64,000 nucleotides of DNA from Desulfolithobacter dissulfuricans (GCF_025998535.1 NZ_AP024233.1:2302001-2366000), one strand, 5' to 3'; counted from the stretch's first letter, positions 9,336 to 18,039 are shown. Translations and numbers: made by a program. Notes: generated by a model not told the origin, from the sequence alone.

Positions 9336-10901
9336 CTACCTCTTTTCGACCAGGGTCCTGGCCAGGACAAGGGCCTGGTCGCGGGTGTGGATCTTCTTCT
9401 CCATATGGGCCTCTTCCACGGCCTCGAGGATTTCCTTGAAAATGGGTCCCGGGCTCAGATGGAGTTCCTCGATCAGGTCCCTGCCGGTGAGCAGCGGCTT
9501 GCCCTGGCGTACCGGTTCCACGTGTTCGCGGCGCACCTGCTCCACCCGGGCAAAAAGCCGTGCCAGTTCGGCTTCCATCTCTTCGGGCCGGGCATCGCCG
9601 CGACCGGCCAGGGCATCGGCCATGCCCAGCAGAAACAACCCCGGCAGATGCTCACCCAGGGAGCGGATCAACCGCAGGCAGGCCTTGAGACTGACCTCCT
9701 GATCGCGGCGCATGACATTGCTCAGATGAAAAGGCCGCATATGGGCCGCGACCAGGGTGGAAATCACCAGGATATCCTCGTTGGAGCAGCGCAGGCGGCG
9801 GCCGATGTCGCGGCAGATCCGGGCCCCGACCTGATCATGGTTGTAGAAGGTGATACGCCCACCCCGGTCCTCGTCAATGGTAAAGGTCACCGGCTTGCCC
9901 ACGTCATGGAGGAGCGCGGCCCATTTCAACTGCACCACCCGGCGCGGACCTTCAAGATAGCTACCCATTCTTTCGGCCTGACCGGGGTAAAACCGGCCCG
10001 GATCCTCGACGATCCGTTCCATCCAGCGCAGAGCCTCCAGGCAGTGGGCAAACACATCCAGGTGATGGCTGGCCGGCTGTTCCATGCCCACCCCGGCCTG
10101 GAGCTCGGGAACGACCTCCCACAGGAGGCCGATCCCGGCCATGGAGCCAAAGGAAGGAAAAGCCCGGTCACTGGCCATGATCAGGTTCAGCTCATGCCGT
10201 ATGCGCTCCGGGGCCACCCGGTTCAACGTATCCCGCTGTCGGCGGGCCAGGTCGAGGGTGTCGTCGTCAATGGTGAAATCCAGCGTGGCACTGAAACGAA
10301 ATACCCGCAGAAGACGAAGCGGATCATCACGAAACGCACGGTTGGAGGTCACCCGGATCCGTCTCTTCTCCAGATCCTCCACCCCGCCCAGGGGATCAAT
10401 CACCGGCAGCCATTCCCCCGCCATCTCCGCAGGGACAGGCCCCCGTGCCTGCCCTGGCTCCTGTGGTTGCCCATTCTCCCCTGCCCCTCCCCCACGCAGC
10501 AGGGGACACAGATCCACCGCCATGGCGTTCACGGTCACGTCCCGTTCCCGCAGGTCGGCCTCGATATGATCCGCCATACCACGAAACGAGGTGAAATCCA
10601 CCACCACCTCCCGGCAGACCACCCGGGCCGCATCCTCGTCCCGGCCAAGTTCCACGTAGGTGCCACGGGTTTCCCGGACAAAATCCGCAGCCCAGGCTTG
10701 GGCCCGGTGATCAACGGTAAGATCGATATCCGCCGGGGTGCGTCCCATGAGCAGGTCCCGAACTGTCCCGCCGGTGAGATAGACAGCACCGCGACGTTTC
10801 GCGTATATCCCGGCCAGAGCCGTCAGGATCCCGGCCGGAAACAGCTCCCGCAGCAGATCACCGGCAATGTTTTTTCTTGTCTCCTCTCCATGCTCCCACA
10901 T
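9336..10901 (-). CDS. CCA tRNA nucleotidyltransferase / poly(A) polymerase family with HD domain
   Basis: Class II nucleotidyltransferase of the CCA-adding/poly(A) polymerase superfamily. The head domain shows YLTGGTVRDLLMGRTPADIDLTVD with the catalytic DxD, then RERDVTVNAMAVDL and the substrate-binding FRDDPLRLLRVFRFSATLDF. An HD phosphohydrolase domain follows (LLHDVGKPVTF ... YNHDQVGARI). I take the ATG at 10901 (MWEHGEE), giving 521 residues. Between the catalytic part and VIDPLGG there is an unusual Gly/Pro-rich insert of about 30 residues, whose DNA (10436-10454) is identical to an intergenic repeat at 19974-19992. Whether it makes CCA ends or poly(A) tails cannot be settled from sequence. 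Confidence 0.88.
   Translation of the reverse strand: MWEHGEETRKNIAGDLLRELFPAGILTALAGIYAKRRGAVYLTGGTVRDLLMGRTPADIDLTVDHRAQAWAADFVRETRGTYVELGRDEDAARVVCREVVVDFTSFRGMADHIEADLRERDVTVNAMAVDLCPLLRGGGAGENGQPQEPGQARGPVPAEMAGEWLPVIDPLGGVEDLEKRRIRVTSNRAFRDDPLRLLRVFRFSATLDFTIDDDTLDLARRQRDTLNRVAPERIRHELNLIMASDRAFPSFGSMAGIGLLWEVVPELQAGVGMEQPASHHLDVFAHCLEALRWMERIVEDPGRFYPGQAERMGSYLEGPRRVVQLKWAALLHDVGKPVTFTIDEDRGGRITFYNHDQVGARICRDIGRRLRCSNEDILVISTLVAAHMRPFHLSNVMRRDQEVSLKACLRLIRSLGEHLPGLFLLGMADALAGRGDARPEEMEAELARLFARVEQVRREHVEPVRQGKPLLTGRDLIEELHLSPGPIFKEILEAVEEAHMEKKIHTRDQALVLARTLVEKR
10436..10454 (+). repeat. GGCAGGC-type repeat embedded in the CCA-type gene
   Basis: The 19 bases CAGGCCCCCGTGCCTGCCC here match 19974-19992 exactly and 41345-41363 with one mismatch. 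The sequence folds as GGCAGGC against GCCTGCC. It lies inside the coding frame of the nucleotidyltransferase and encodes part of a Gly/Pro-rich linker. Confidence 0.7.
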
Positions 10902-11023
10902 GGCGCCACTATACCAGCCAGGACTTGGTTTTTTCCACAAAATCCTCTACAGTCTCAAATAGAGTCCGCCCATAACGGACGTTTTTGTCGAGACCAAGAC
11001 ATAGAAAAAGAATACTGACCACC
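10902..11023. other. divergent intergenic region between the CCA-type gene and the thioredoxin-like gene
   Basis: These 122 bases separate two divergently transcribed units and must carry their promoters. I could not pick a convincing -35/-10 pair by eye. Confidence 0.4.
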
Positions 11024-11509
11024 ATGACAGAAGCAGCAACAACACGAACCATACGCATCGGCGCATCAACTATCGGTCTGATCGGCCTGGATGTGGCCCT
11101 CAACGAACTGGGCTCCAGGCAACTTACCCGGGAAGAGGCTGTGGACCACCTGTTTCAGGCCATCAAAAGAAAAAACTACATCCCGCCGGGCCGGGAAAAG
11201 GACTACCGGGAGGCCCTGGGCCGGGAATATCTGCGCTTCATCGGTGCTGGCGAGGGGATGGAAGAACAGGCCCTGGTGATACGTATCTTCGGTCCCGGTT
11301 GCGTGAGCTGCAACAGCCTGCAGACCCTGGTCATCGAAGTACTGAACCAGATGGGAGTGGCCGCCGACATCGAACAGATCCATGACCCGGACGAAATCGG
11401 CCGGGCCGGGATCACCAGGACTCCTGCCCTGATGATAAACGGTCAGGTCAAAAGCAGCGGCCTGCTGCCCACCCGATCCCAGGTGGAGCAGTGGTTCAGG
11501 GAGATATAA
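11024..11509 (+). CDS. thioredoxin-fold protein with an unassigned N-terminal domain
   Basis: Cytoplasmic protein of 161 residues from the ATG at 11024 (MTEAATTRTIRIGAS). The C-terminal part is a small thioredoxin-like domain with a CxxC site in FGPGCVSCNSLQTLVIEVL and the typical cis-Pro region GITRTPALMINGQVKSSG. This resembles the redox-active disulfide protein / Thioredoxin_3 type. The first 80 residues (IGLIGLDVALNELGSRQLTREEAVDHLFQAIKRK...) form a separate alpha-rich domain that I do not recognise. The stop is 9 bases before the mscS-type gene, so the two are probably co-transcribed. Confidence 0.78.
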   Translation: MTEAATTRTIRIGASTIGLIGLDVALNELGSRQLTREEAVDHLFQAIKRKNYIPPGREKDYREALGREYLRFIGAGEGMEEQALVIRIFGPGCVSCNSLQTLVIEVLNQMGVAADIEQIHDPDEIGRAGITRTPALMINGQVKSSGLLPTRSQVEQWFREI

Positions 11510-11518
11510 AATAATACC

Positions 11519-12793
11519 ATGACCGACACAACCATCATCGCCTGGCTCGGCCAGATGGGGGTCCGGGAAGAGACCGCCATTCTCCTGGCCTACGTCATCA
11601 TCGCCTGCGGCGTCCTGCTGATCACGGTCCTGGCCACCTGGCTCACCCGCCGCATCCTGGTGCGGATGGTCATCAAGATCATCCAGGAAACCGGGCCGTC
11701 CTGGGACGATGCCCTGGTCCACAACCAGGTGTTCCACAAGCTGTCCTGGTACGTGCCCATGGTGATCCTCTACCTGGCCCAGGACCTGCTGCTGGCCACC
11801 GGCCACATGGTGACCGATATCATCCGCCGGCTCATCATGGCCGGTTTTGTCATTGTCACCATTCGCTGCACCACCGCCACCCTGGGGGCGATCAACGACA
11901 TTTACTCTTCCCTGCGGCGTAAACGGGGCTCCACCATCCGCGGCTATATAGATGCGGCCCGGATCGTCACCTACGTGCTCGGCTTCATCTTCCTGATCGC
12001 CATCCTCACCAACCGTTCCCCCTGGGGCCTGCTCTCTGTCCTCGGTGGTCTGACCGCCGTCACCATGCTGGTCTTCAAAGATTCCATCCTCGGCTTCGTG
12101 GCCTCCATCCAACTCACCGGCAACGACCTGGTGCGGGTCGGCGACTGGATAGAAAGCCCGGAGCACGGGGCAGACGGTGATGTAATCGACATCTCCATCC
12201 ACGCCGTGCGGGTGCAGAACTGGGACAAGACCATCACCTCTATCCCCACCTACGCGCTGATCTCGAAATCGTTCAAGAACTGGCGCGGCATGCAGGAATC
12301 GGGCGGCCGACGGATCAAGCGCCAGATAAACATCGACATGACCTCGATCCGCTTCATCTCGGACCAGGAGTTGGAGGATTTCGCCAGGATCCAGCTGATC
12401 AGCGGGTATGTGCGCAACAAGCAAAAGGAAATCGAAGAGTACAACCAGGCCCACGGGGTGGACACCTCGGTGGTCATCAACGGCCGACGGCAGACAAATA
12501 TCGGCATCTTCCGGGCCTATATCATCGCCTACCTGAAACAGCATCCCAAGATAAACCGCAACATGACCTTCCTTGTCCGCCACCTGCAGCCAGGGCCTGA
12601 AGGGTTGCCCATCCAGATCTACGTGTTCAGCAGCGACAAGGTCTGGGCCAACTACGAGGCCATCCAGGCCGACATCTTCGACCACCTGCTGGCCGCAGTG
12701 GAGCAGTTTGATCTGCGGGTGTTCCAAAACCCCAGCGGCTGGGATTTCCGGAGGCTTTGGGGGCGGGCAAGAACGAACTCGGAGGAAGACTAG
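11519..12793 (+). CDS. MscS-family mechanosensitive ion channel (YbdG-like)
   Basis: Inner-membrane channel of 424 residues that would open under membrane tension during osmotic downshock. The N-terminal half has several hydrophobic helices (about 22-45, 72-90, 98-118, 145-165). They are followed by the pore-lining and beta-domain region SVLGGLTAVTMLVFKDSILGFVASIQLTGNDLVRVGDWIE, which is the MscS signature. The segment SWDDALVHNQVFHKLSWYVP and overall size resemble the YbdG (MscM) subgroup. The C-terminal domain is long and soluble. Confidence 0.9.
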   Translation: MTDTTIIAWLGQMGVREETAILLAYVIIACGVLLITVLATWLTRRILVRMVIKIIQETGPSWDDALVHNQVFHKLSWYVPMVILYLAQDLLLATGHMVTDIIRRLIMAGFVIVTIRCTTATLGAINDIYSSLRRKRGSTIRGYIDAARIVTYVLGFIFLIAILTNRSPWGLLSVLGGLTAVTMLVFKDSILGFVASIQLTGNDLVRVGDWIESPEHGADGDVIDISIHAVRVQNWDKTITSIPTYALISKSFKNWRGMQESGGRRIKRQINIDMTSIRFISDQELEDFARIQLISGYVRNKQKEIEEYNQAHGVDTSVVINGRRQTNIGIFRAYIIAYLKQHPKINRNMTFLVRHLQPGPEGLPIQIYVFSSDKVWANYEAIQADIFDHLLAAVEQFDLRVFQNPSGWDFRRLWGRARTNSEED

Positions 12794-12814
12794 CAGCTGG
12801 GTTGTGTATATACG

Positions 12815-13480
12815 GTTTACGTCCGTGAACGTACACGTGAACGTGTACGAGCACGAGCACGGGATGGTTCCCGCGATATACTTCCTTCCCGGGATACCAT
12901 TGGTTTTGTGCTACGGAACTGGAAAGCACCCGGTACACGCCAAAACCCCTCGTTCCTCCGCTCCGCGGTGAACGATTCCATAATCCACGGTCACCGCTCC
13001 TGCGGTGGTATGACTGGTTGCTGTGTTGAATAAATCAACATAGCGGAGTCACCCCGCAGGAGCGGGGCCAGGGCTTTTCGCGTTCCACCTGGCTCTCCGA
13101 TCAGTTGCGTGACACCGCAGAGCGGATGTCACGAGGTTCTTTTGAAATCCCGGATTCCCACTCTCCATCCGTGAACGTACACGTGATCGTGCTCGTACAC
13201 GTGAACGAAAGGGAAGAAAGAAGTTCGTGGACGTGTACGTTAACGTTCACGAGCACGAGCACGTTCACGGGATGATTCCTGCGATGTACTGCCCAACCTG
13301 GGAGGCGGCAGGATGGCTCCGGGGTGGCATCTCGCCCGGCTGGTTCGCCCTTAACCTGGTCTTGGCGTCACCCCGCAGGAGCGGGGATATGACTTTTCCC
13401 GCTCCGCCGGCTTCCCGGTCAGTTGCGTGACACCGCAGGAGCGGATGTCACGAGGGTTTTTTGAATCCCGCCCCCCCTCG
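12815..13480 (+). repeat. composite intergenic repeat block
   Basis: No gene is evident. The order is a hexamer-repeat arm (12822-12864), the GGGATGGTTCCCGCGATATAC module, the palindrome at 12951-12974, CCGC-loop-GCGG hairpins, a full two-arm hexamer hairpin (13169-13270) and another set of CCGC/GCGG hairpins to about 13460. The left hairpin set near 13050 contains a short unrelated insert (TGACTGGTTGCTGTGTTGAA region). Confidence 0.88.
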
Positions 13481-13509
13481 CTACATAAATCTCCCGCCAA
13501 GACCAGGTA

Positions 13510-14706
13510 CTACCAACTCGTAACAGGTGGGTTCAGGAAAAAATCTTCGAAACTCAATCCTCCGTGCCCGATGAGCAGCGGCTTGGCTTCCGGGTACAAC
13601 TGACAGAATTTTGCCAGGCCCTGTTTTTTTTGAGCCTTTCCAGATTTCACTTCAATGGCCCAGAGATCTCTTGGGGTCTCGAGGACAAAATCAACCTCAT
13701 GTCCCCGGTGGCGCCAATAATAGAGGGTATAGGGAAGCCCGGCCAGCTGATTCAACAGGTATGCTCCCACTGCATTTTCCACCAGCCTTCCCCACCACGA
13801 AAAATCGGAGATGCCCTCTTCAAAAGAAACGCCTGTCACCGCGCTGATAAGGGCGTTGTTCCAGATGATTAATTTCGGACTGCTCCCTCTTTTTTTCAAT
13901 TTCCCCCGTTTGAACAATTCAAGACCGGAAACAAGAAAAGCTGATTCAAGCAATTTCAGGTAATGGGACAATGTCGTGGTGTTTCCTGCATCCTGAAGCT
14001 GACCGAGCATTTTATTATACGACAGAATCTGTGCCGGAACACCGCAGGCAAGTAAAAAAAGATGCCGCAACAATGCCGGTTTGGCAACTGTCTGCAGTTG
14101 GAGGATATCTCTTGCCAGCACAGTCTCGATCAGGGAATCTGTTACATACGCACGCCAGGTTTCATATTGATCTATCAAGTCCGCTGTACCGGGATAGCCT
14201 CCATAAAAAATCCATTTTTCAAAATCCCAGCCAAAGGCATCTCTCATTTCGGAGTACTGCCAATGGGGACAGCGATAGAGAAAAAAACGACCTGTAAGAC
14301 TTTCTGAAAGTCCCTTTTGCAATAAAAGAGAAGAGGATCCAAGCAAAAGTACCTGCAGCCCCACAGGATTTCTGCATTCCTCATCCCAGAGAAATTTGAC
14401 GACCTCACTCCACCCCTGCACTTTCTGGATTTCATCAAGAATCAGAAGGACATCCTCACTGCCTTTCCTCTTCCGAGCCAGCCTGACAGCCCTGCCCCAC
14501 TGGGCCTCAATCCATTCCGGCCCTGGCGGCAAAGGTAAATCAGCTGAGCCATTAATGACCTCCCCCTGCCATTTCTCAGCAATCTGTAACGCTGCCGTGG
14601 TTTTGCCAACCTGTCTTGGACCGGTGATAATGTGAAGGAGTTTTTTCTTTCTTCTCAGCCCCTGGAGAATCTCTGTCACAATTTTCCGTTCATATGTGTA
14701 CCGCAC
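13510..14706 (-). CDS. AAA_14/DUF4143-family ATPase
   Basis: P-loop ATPase with a C-terminal DUF4143 region, about 398 residues. Walker A is ITGPRQVGKTTAALQ and Walker B is VLLILDEIQKVQGW. The C-terminal part has the PD-(D/E)XK-like pattern GHEVDFVLETPRDLWAIEVKSGKAQ. Biological roles of this family are poorly defined. I prefer the GTG at 14706 (VRYTYERKIVTEIL), which follows GGGAGGGAG at good spacing; ATG at 14736 or GTG at 14754 would extend it. The gene is isolated and flanked on both sides by repeat blocks in the same orientation. It is moderately AT-richer than its neighbours, suggesting horizontal transfer. Confidence 0.85.
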   Translation of the reverse strand: MRYTYERKIVTEILQGLRRKKKLLHIITGPRQVGKTTAALQIAEKWQGEVINGSADLPLPPGPEWIEAQWGRAVRLARKRKGSEDVLLILDEIQKVQGWSEVVKFLWDEECRNPVGLQVLLLGSSSLLLQKGLSESLTGRFFLYRCPHWQYSEMRDAFGWDFEKWIFYGGYPGTADLIDQYETWRAYVTDSLIETVLARDILQLQTVAKPALLRHLFLLACGVPAQILSYNKMLGQLQDAGNTTTLSHYLKLLESAFLVSGLELFKRGKLKKRGSSPKLIIWNNALISAVTGVSFEEGISDFSWWGRLVENAVGAYLLNQLAGLPYTLYYWRHRGHEVDFVLETPRDLWAIEVKSGKAQKKQGLAKFCQLYPEAKPLLIGHGGLSFEDFFLNPPVTSW

Positions 14707-14884
14707 AGGCTTAATCTCCCTCCCCTGGATCAACATCAGTGCAAAAATACTCACTCACTGAGTAATATTACTCGTCATGCAACTAAATCGCAAGTTTCGA
14801 AAGCGAACCAGCAGGGTGCAGAGCGTGGGAGAGAAAAAGAATGAAGGCTTAGCAGGCCGGAGGAAGACGAGCAGCTGGTTCGGG

Positions 14885-15286
14885 TATCTGGTCTACGTCC
14901 GTGAACGTTCACGTGAACGAGCATGAGCACGGGAATGGAGGCCAGCGTCACCCCGCAGGAGCGGGGATATGACTTTTCCCGCTCCGCCGGGTCCCCGGTC
15001 AATTGCGTGACACCGCAGGAGCGGATGTCACGAGGGTTTTTGGGTTTGGCCATCGTCCTGAGGAAGATAGCTGTTGTGCTGGATTATCCCTCTCCATCCG
15101 TGAACGTACACGTGCTCGTGCTCGTACACGTGAACGAGAGGGAAGAAAGGAATTCGTGGACGTTAACGTTTACGGGCACGAGCACGGGATGCTTCCCGCG
15201 ATATACTTCCTTCCCGGGATACCATTGTTCTTGTACTACGGAGCTGGAAAGCTCTCGGTACACCCAAAACCCCTCGTTCCTCCGCT
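14885..15286 (+). repeat. composite repeat block, left part interrupted by the IS element
   Basis: It begins with a hexamer arm (14898-14933), then CCGC-AGGA-GCGG hairpins, the two-arm hexamer hairpin (15098-15189) and the GATGCTTCCCGCGATATAC module up to TTCCTCCGCT at 15277-15286. There the repeat stops abruptly, and it resumes at 16757-16759 with CTCCGCGGTGAACG. Confidence 0.9.
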
Positions 15287-15300
15287 TCCATGAGAAGGCT

Positions 15301-15600
15301 TGTCAAGAAAAGTTCGACGTGGCGAACCATTTTTTTTATAAATCCCTGTAACGTCAGGCTTCCATTCGCATTCATATAAAGAGCTCAGCCATAAGCTCGA
15401 TGCATCGTACAATCCGTCGTGGAAGCTGCAACCTCCGCGGCGGTCTTTGAATATGTCACTGGCTGATGACGGACCGAGCGGTGTCACGCAGTCTTCCGGA
15501 CGGGACGTTTTTTTGAGGGAGATATTAAAAACTCTCAACTGCCTTTGGAAACAGAAGGAAAAACATCCTTTTTTCCCTTTGTTCACTCTCTGGTTCAACC
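15301..15600 (-). ncRNA. candidate bridge RNA region of the IS110/IS1111 element
   Basis: IS1111-type elements carry their bridge RNA 3' of the recombinase gene. On the transposase strand this region contains CCGCGGAG (complement of 15433-15440), which matches the reverse strand of the right half of the target with its core. It also has CCGCTC (complement of 15476-15481), matching the left half with core, and ATGGAAG (complement of 15359-15365), matching the reverse strand of the element's own left end with core. CGGTC/GACCG could close the loop holding the two target matches. The exact RNA ends are unknown. Confidence 0.45.
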
Positions 15601-15607
15601 GGGTTTT

Positions 15608-16690
15608 CTACGCAGCCTTTGCCAGGGGGCGAGATTGCGGTTTGTAAAAAGGGTCATATATCTCACCGTGCTGCCAGAGGCGATGCATGAGTACCGCCAG
15701 TTTTCTGGCTACGGCAACCACGGCACGACGCTTTGCGTTTTTACCTCCCCTGGCTGCCAGGCGAAGACCAAATCTTCGTAAATTGCAATCCTCTCCAAAA
15801 GGTCCCAGGATGTACTGGGCCGAACCGACCAGTAACCTCCGCAGATAGGGGTTGCCCGCTTTGGTTATCCGAAGCTGCCTGTCGGTTTCTCCTGACTGGT
15901 CGCGGCGGGGAGTCAGGCCAAGAAAACATCCAACCTGTCTACTTTTGCCAAATCGTGCCGGGTCTTCCACGATTAATAGAAAGGCCAGGGCCGTCAGAGG
16001 ACCAACTCCTTTTATGGCCCGCAATAATTCGGTCTCCGGGTATCGCTCCGCACTGATACGCTCTATTTCCCTGTCAAATTCTTTGATCTGGGACGTAATC
16101 TGGCCGATAATTGTCAATACAGGCTCCAGAGCGCCACGTAAGTCTTCAGGAAGATGTTCATCTGCCTGCCGGTGAAAACTGTCTGCGCTGCATCCCGGCA
16201 GGCGATATCCCAGCGCCTTGACACTGCCACGAACATGGTTGATCAGGCTGGAGCGGTTCCTCACCAGGACATCCCTGGCCTGCAATATCTCCAGATCAAT
16301 CTGGGCCTGTTCGCCCCTGTGGTTGACCGGATAGAGCAGATCAGGATCCATCCGGGCTATGCGGGCCAGCATTTCAGCGTCTCTGGTATCTGATTTATCG
16401 TTGCTGTCCCAGATGGCGCGTAATTTACGAGGGTTGCCAACCAAAACATGGCAGCCCAGCCTGGATAACAGCCTGCTGATCCAGGCCGAATGGGTACCGG
16501 CTTCAAGGGCAACAGTTGCCCCTTTATGGGGTGAGAAAAACTCACTCAACGCCTCTCTGGTATTAGTAACCGTATCTCGACGCACGATTCGGCCTGCATG
16601 ATCAACAATACAGATAACATGATTTTTATCGCCAAGGTCCATTCCGATTGTTACATTGTGCATGGCTGGTTCTCCCAGGTTGTGCAGCAT
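15608..16690 (-). CDS. IS110-family transposase (DEDD recombinase)
   Basis: RNA-guided-type DEDD transposase of 360 residues; the ATG ten codons in (MHNVTIGMDLGDKNH) is an equally likely start. The RuvC-like N-terminal domain shows the acidic set: D in GMDLGDKNH, E in VALEAGTHSAW, and D residues in DKSDTRDAEMLARI. The C-terminal transposase_20 domain contains LLRAIKGVGPLTALAFLLIVEDPARFGKSRQVGCFLGLTPRRDQSG and ITKAGNPYLRRLLVGSAQYIL. The frame is intact and both ends are recognisable, so the element may be active. It is the only transposase seen in the window. Confidence 0.95.
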   Translation of the reverse strand: MLHNLGEPAMHNVTIGMDLGDKNHVICIVDHAGRIVRRDTVTNTREALSEFFSPHKGATVALEAGTHSAWISRLLSRLGCHVLVGNPRKLRAIWDSNDKSDTRDAEMLARIARMDPDLLYPVNHRGEQAQIDLEILQARDVLVRNRSSLINHVRGSVKALGYRLPGCSADSFHRQADEHLPEDLRGALEPVLTIIGQITSQIKEFDREIERISAERYPETELLRAIKGVGPLTALAFLLIVEDPARFGKSRQVGCFLGLTPRRDQSGETDRQLRITKAGNPYLRRLLVGSAQYILGPFGEDCNLRRFGLRLAARGGKNAKRRAVVAVARKLAVLMHRLWQHGEIYDPFYKPQSRPLAKAA

Positions 16691-16758
16691 TCGACTGCGG
16701 TTATTCTTGAGCGTGTTTATAACACAGCTCGCGGGGAATCAGCCTTCTCATTTTACCT

Positions 16759-16920
16759 CCGCGGTGAACGATTCCATAATCAACGGTCACCGCTCCTGCG
16801 GTGCCCACTCCAACCTTGGATGTGGCAGGATGGCTCCGGGGTTGCATCTCACCGGGTGGTTCGCCCTTGACCAGGCTTTGGCGTCACCCCGCAGGAGCGG
16901 ATGTCACGAGGTTTTCTGGG
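16759..16920 (+). repeat. composite repeat block, right part beyond the IS element
   Basis: Continuation of the block broken by the IS: right half of the target palindrome, then ACCGCTCCTGCGGT, the GGATGGCTCCGGGGTTGCAT module and CCGC-AGGA-GCGG to about 16912. It abuts the 3' end of the PP-loop gene. Confidence 0.88.
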
Positions 16921-16946
16921 AGACAGGAGAAGGGGCGGGCCAGGAA

Positions 16947-17984
16947 TCAGCAGGCAAAATCGGTGCCGTCCACGGGATGGGCGGTCATGGTCTCTTCCTT
17001 GCCTTCGCCGTAGATCCGCACTGTGGCCGGAGGCGTTTCGCCGTGTATTTTTTTGCCATACCGGACAACCAGGCCTGCGGCCAGGCGCAGAATTTCCTCT
17101 TCCTGTTCTGTGCCGGCCACGGTTTGTTCGGCCCGCCGCAGCAGGCCTGTAGGTCCGGGCCGGTCTTCCATCTTCAGCAGCCAGTCACCCGGCTCGTAAA
17201 GCTTCTTGATTCTCTCATTTTCCGCCTGTTTACGACCCAGAACCAGCCAGGTACCACCGGGGAGCAGGAACTGACGGCCCACCTGCAGCAACTTGATATC
17301 GCCGACCTCGATGCTCTCCCGGCCGGTAGCAAAATGGCCCTGGTAAAAACGTTCGATCCGGGCGCCGAGATTGGGATCAGTAAGAATGCACCCTCCGGCC
17401 GGGGCCGGATATTCGGTGATGCCGAATTCCCGCGCCAGGGCCATCTGGTCCTTGCGCCCGCGACCGGAAAAACCGTAGAGTTTTTCCCGATCCACCATCC
17501 CTTCCCGCTCCGGCCGGGTGGGATCCAGCCGTTTGGCGCACAGGGGCCGCAGGAGAATATCCTCGCATTTCGAGTCCCGTTCGATCACCCTCAGGGTATC
17601 GCGCCGCTGGGACATGGGCCGCTGACCCAGCACTTCACCGGTAAAGAGAAAGGACGCATCGTAACGGGGCATCAACTCCCGGGCCCGGGTGAGCATGAAG
17701 ATCTTGCAGTCGATGCAGGGATTGAAATGCTTGCCATAGCCATGGGCCGGGTTGCGAAGCAGTTCGATATACCCTTCGCTCAAATCCACCAGCCGGACAT
17801 CGACCCCGTGTTTTCTCATGACCTCGCGCTGGAACTCCTCTTCCCGCGTCAACAGGTCGTGATCAAAAAAGGGGGTGACAAATTTCAGGGCAATGACCCG
17901 GATCCCCTGGGCCGCGATTACCCGGCAGGCAAGAAGAGAATCGAGGCCCCCGGAATAGAGGCCAAGGGCTGTAATTTCAGACAT
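16947..17984 (-). CDS. PP-loop ATPase, ThiI/MnmA-like tRNA-thiolation type
   Basis: 345-residue enzyme with the N-type ATP pyrophosphatase PP-loop SGGLDS (YSGGLDSLLACRVIAAQG, about residues 9-27). Conserved cysteine segments HFNPCIDCKIFML and PAPAGGCILTDP suggest a sulfur-transfer or metal-binding role. The segment FTGEVLGQRPMSQRRDTLRVIERDS is typical of tRNA 4-thiouridine / 2-thiouridine synthase relatives. The C-terminal quarter (VGRQFLLPGGTWLVLGRKQAEN...) resembles an NFACT-R/DUF814-like domain. The substrate RNA and position cannot be assigned. The ATG at 17984 is clear. Monocistronic between two repeat blocks. Confidence 0.82.
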   Translation of the reverse strand: MSEITALGLYSGGLDSLLACRVIAAQGIRVIALKFVTPFFDHDLLTREEEFQREVMRKHGVDVRLVDLSEGYIELLRNPAHGYGKHFNPCIDCKIFMLTRARELMPRYDASFLFTGEVLGQRPMSQRRDTLRVIERDSKCEDILLRPLCAKRLDPTRPEREGMVDREKLYGFSGRGRKDQMALAREFGITEYPAPAGGCILTDPNLGARIERFYQGHFATGRESIEVGDIKLLQVGRQFLLPGGTWLVLGRKQAENERIKKLYEPGDWLLKMEDRPGPTGLLRRAEQTVAGTEQEEEILRLAAGLVVRYGKKIHGETPPATVRIYGEGKEETMTAHPVDGTDFAC

Positions 17985-18039
17985 AGATAGAGGTCAGTCA
18001 GTTAAGATTTAAATAAATAACGTTGCCCACAGAGAGGTA

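Larger units (their letters stand above)
15285..16758 (-). mobile_element. IS110-family (IS1111-like) insertion sequence
   Basis: The boundaries come from the interrupted repeat: left flank ...TTCCTCCGCT (ends 15286), right flank CTCCGCGGTGAACG (from 16757). Other copies read CCGCTCCGCGG, so only the dinucleotide CT is shared between the flanks. The element itself is about 1472 bp. Subterminal inverted repeats TGAGAAGGCT (15291-15300) and AGCCTTCTCA (16741-16750) lie 4 and 8 bases from the ends, an IS1111-subgroup trait. There is one transposase gene, with about 320 non-coding bases beyond its 3' end and about 68 beyond its 5' end. Insertion is in the apical loop of a REP-like palindrome. Confidence 0.88.
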
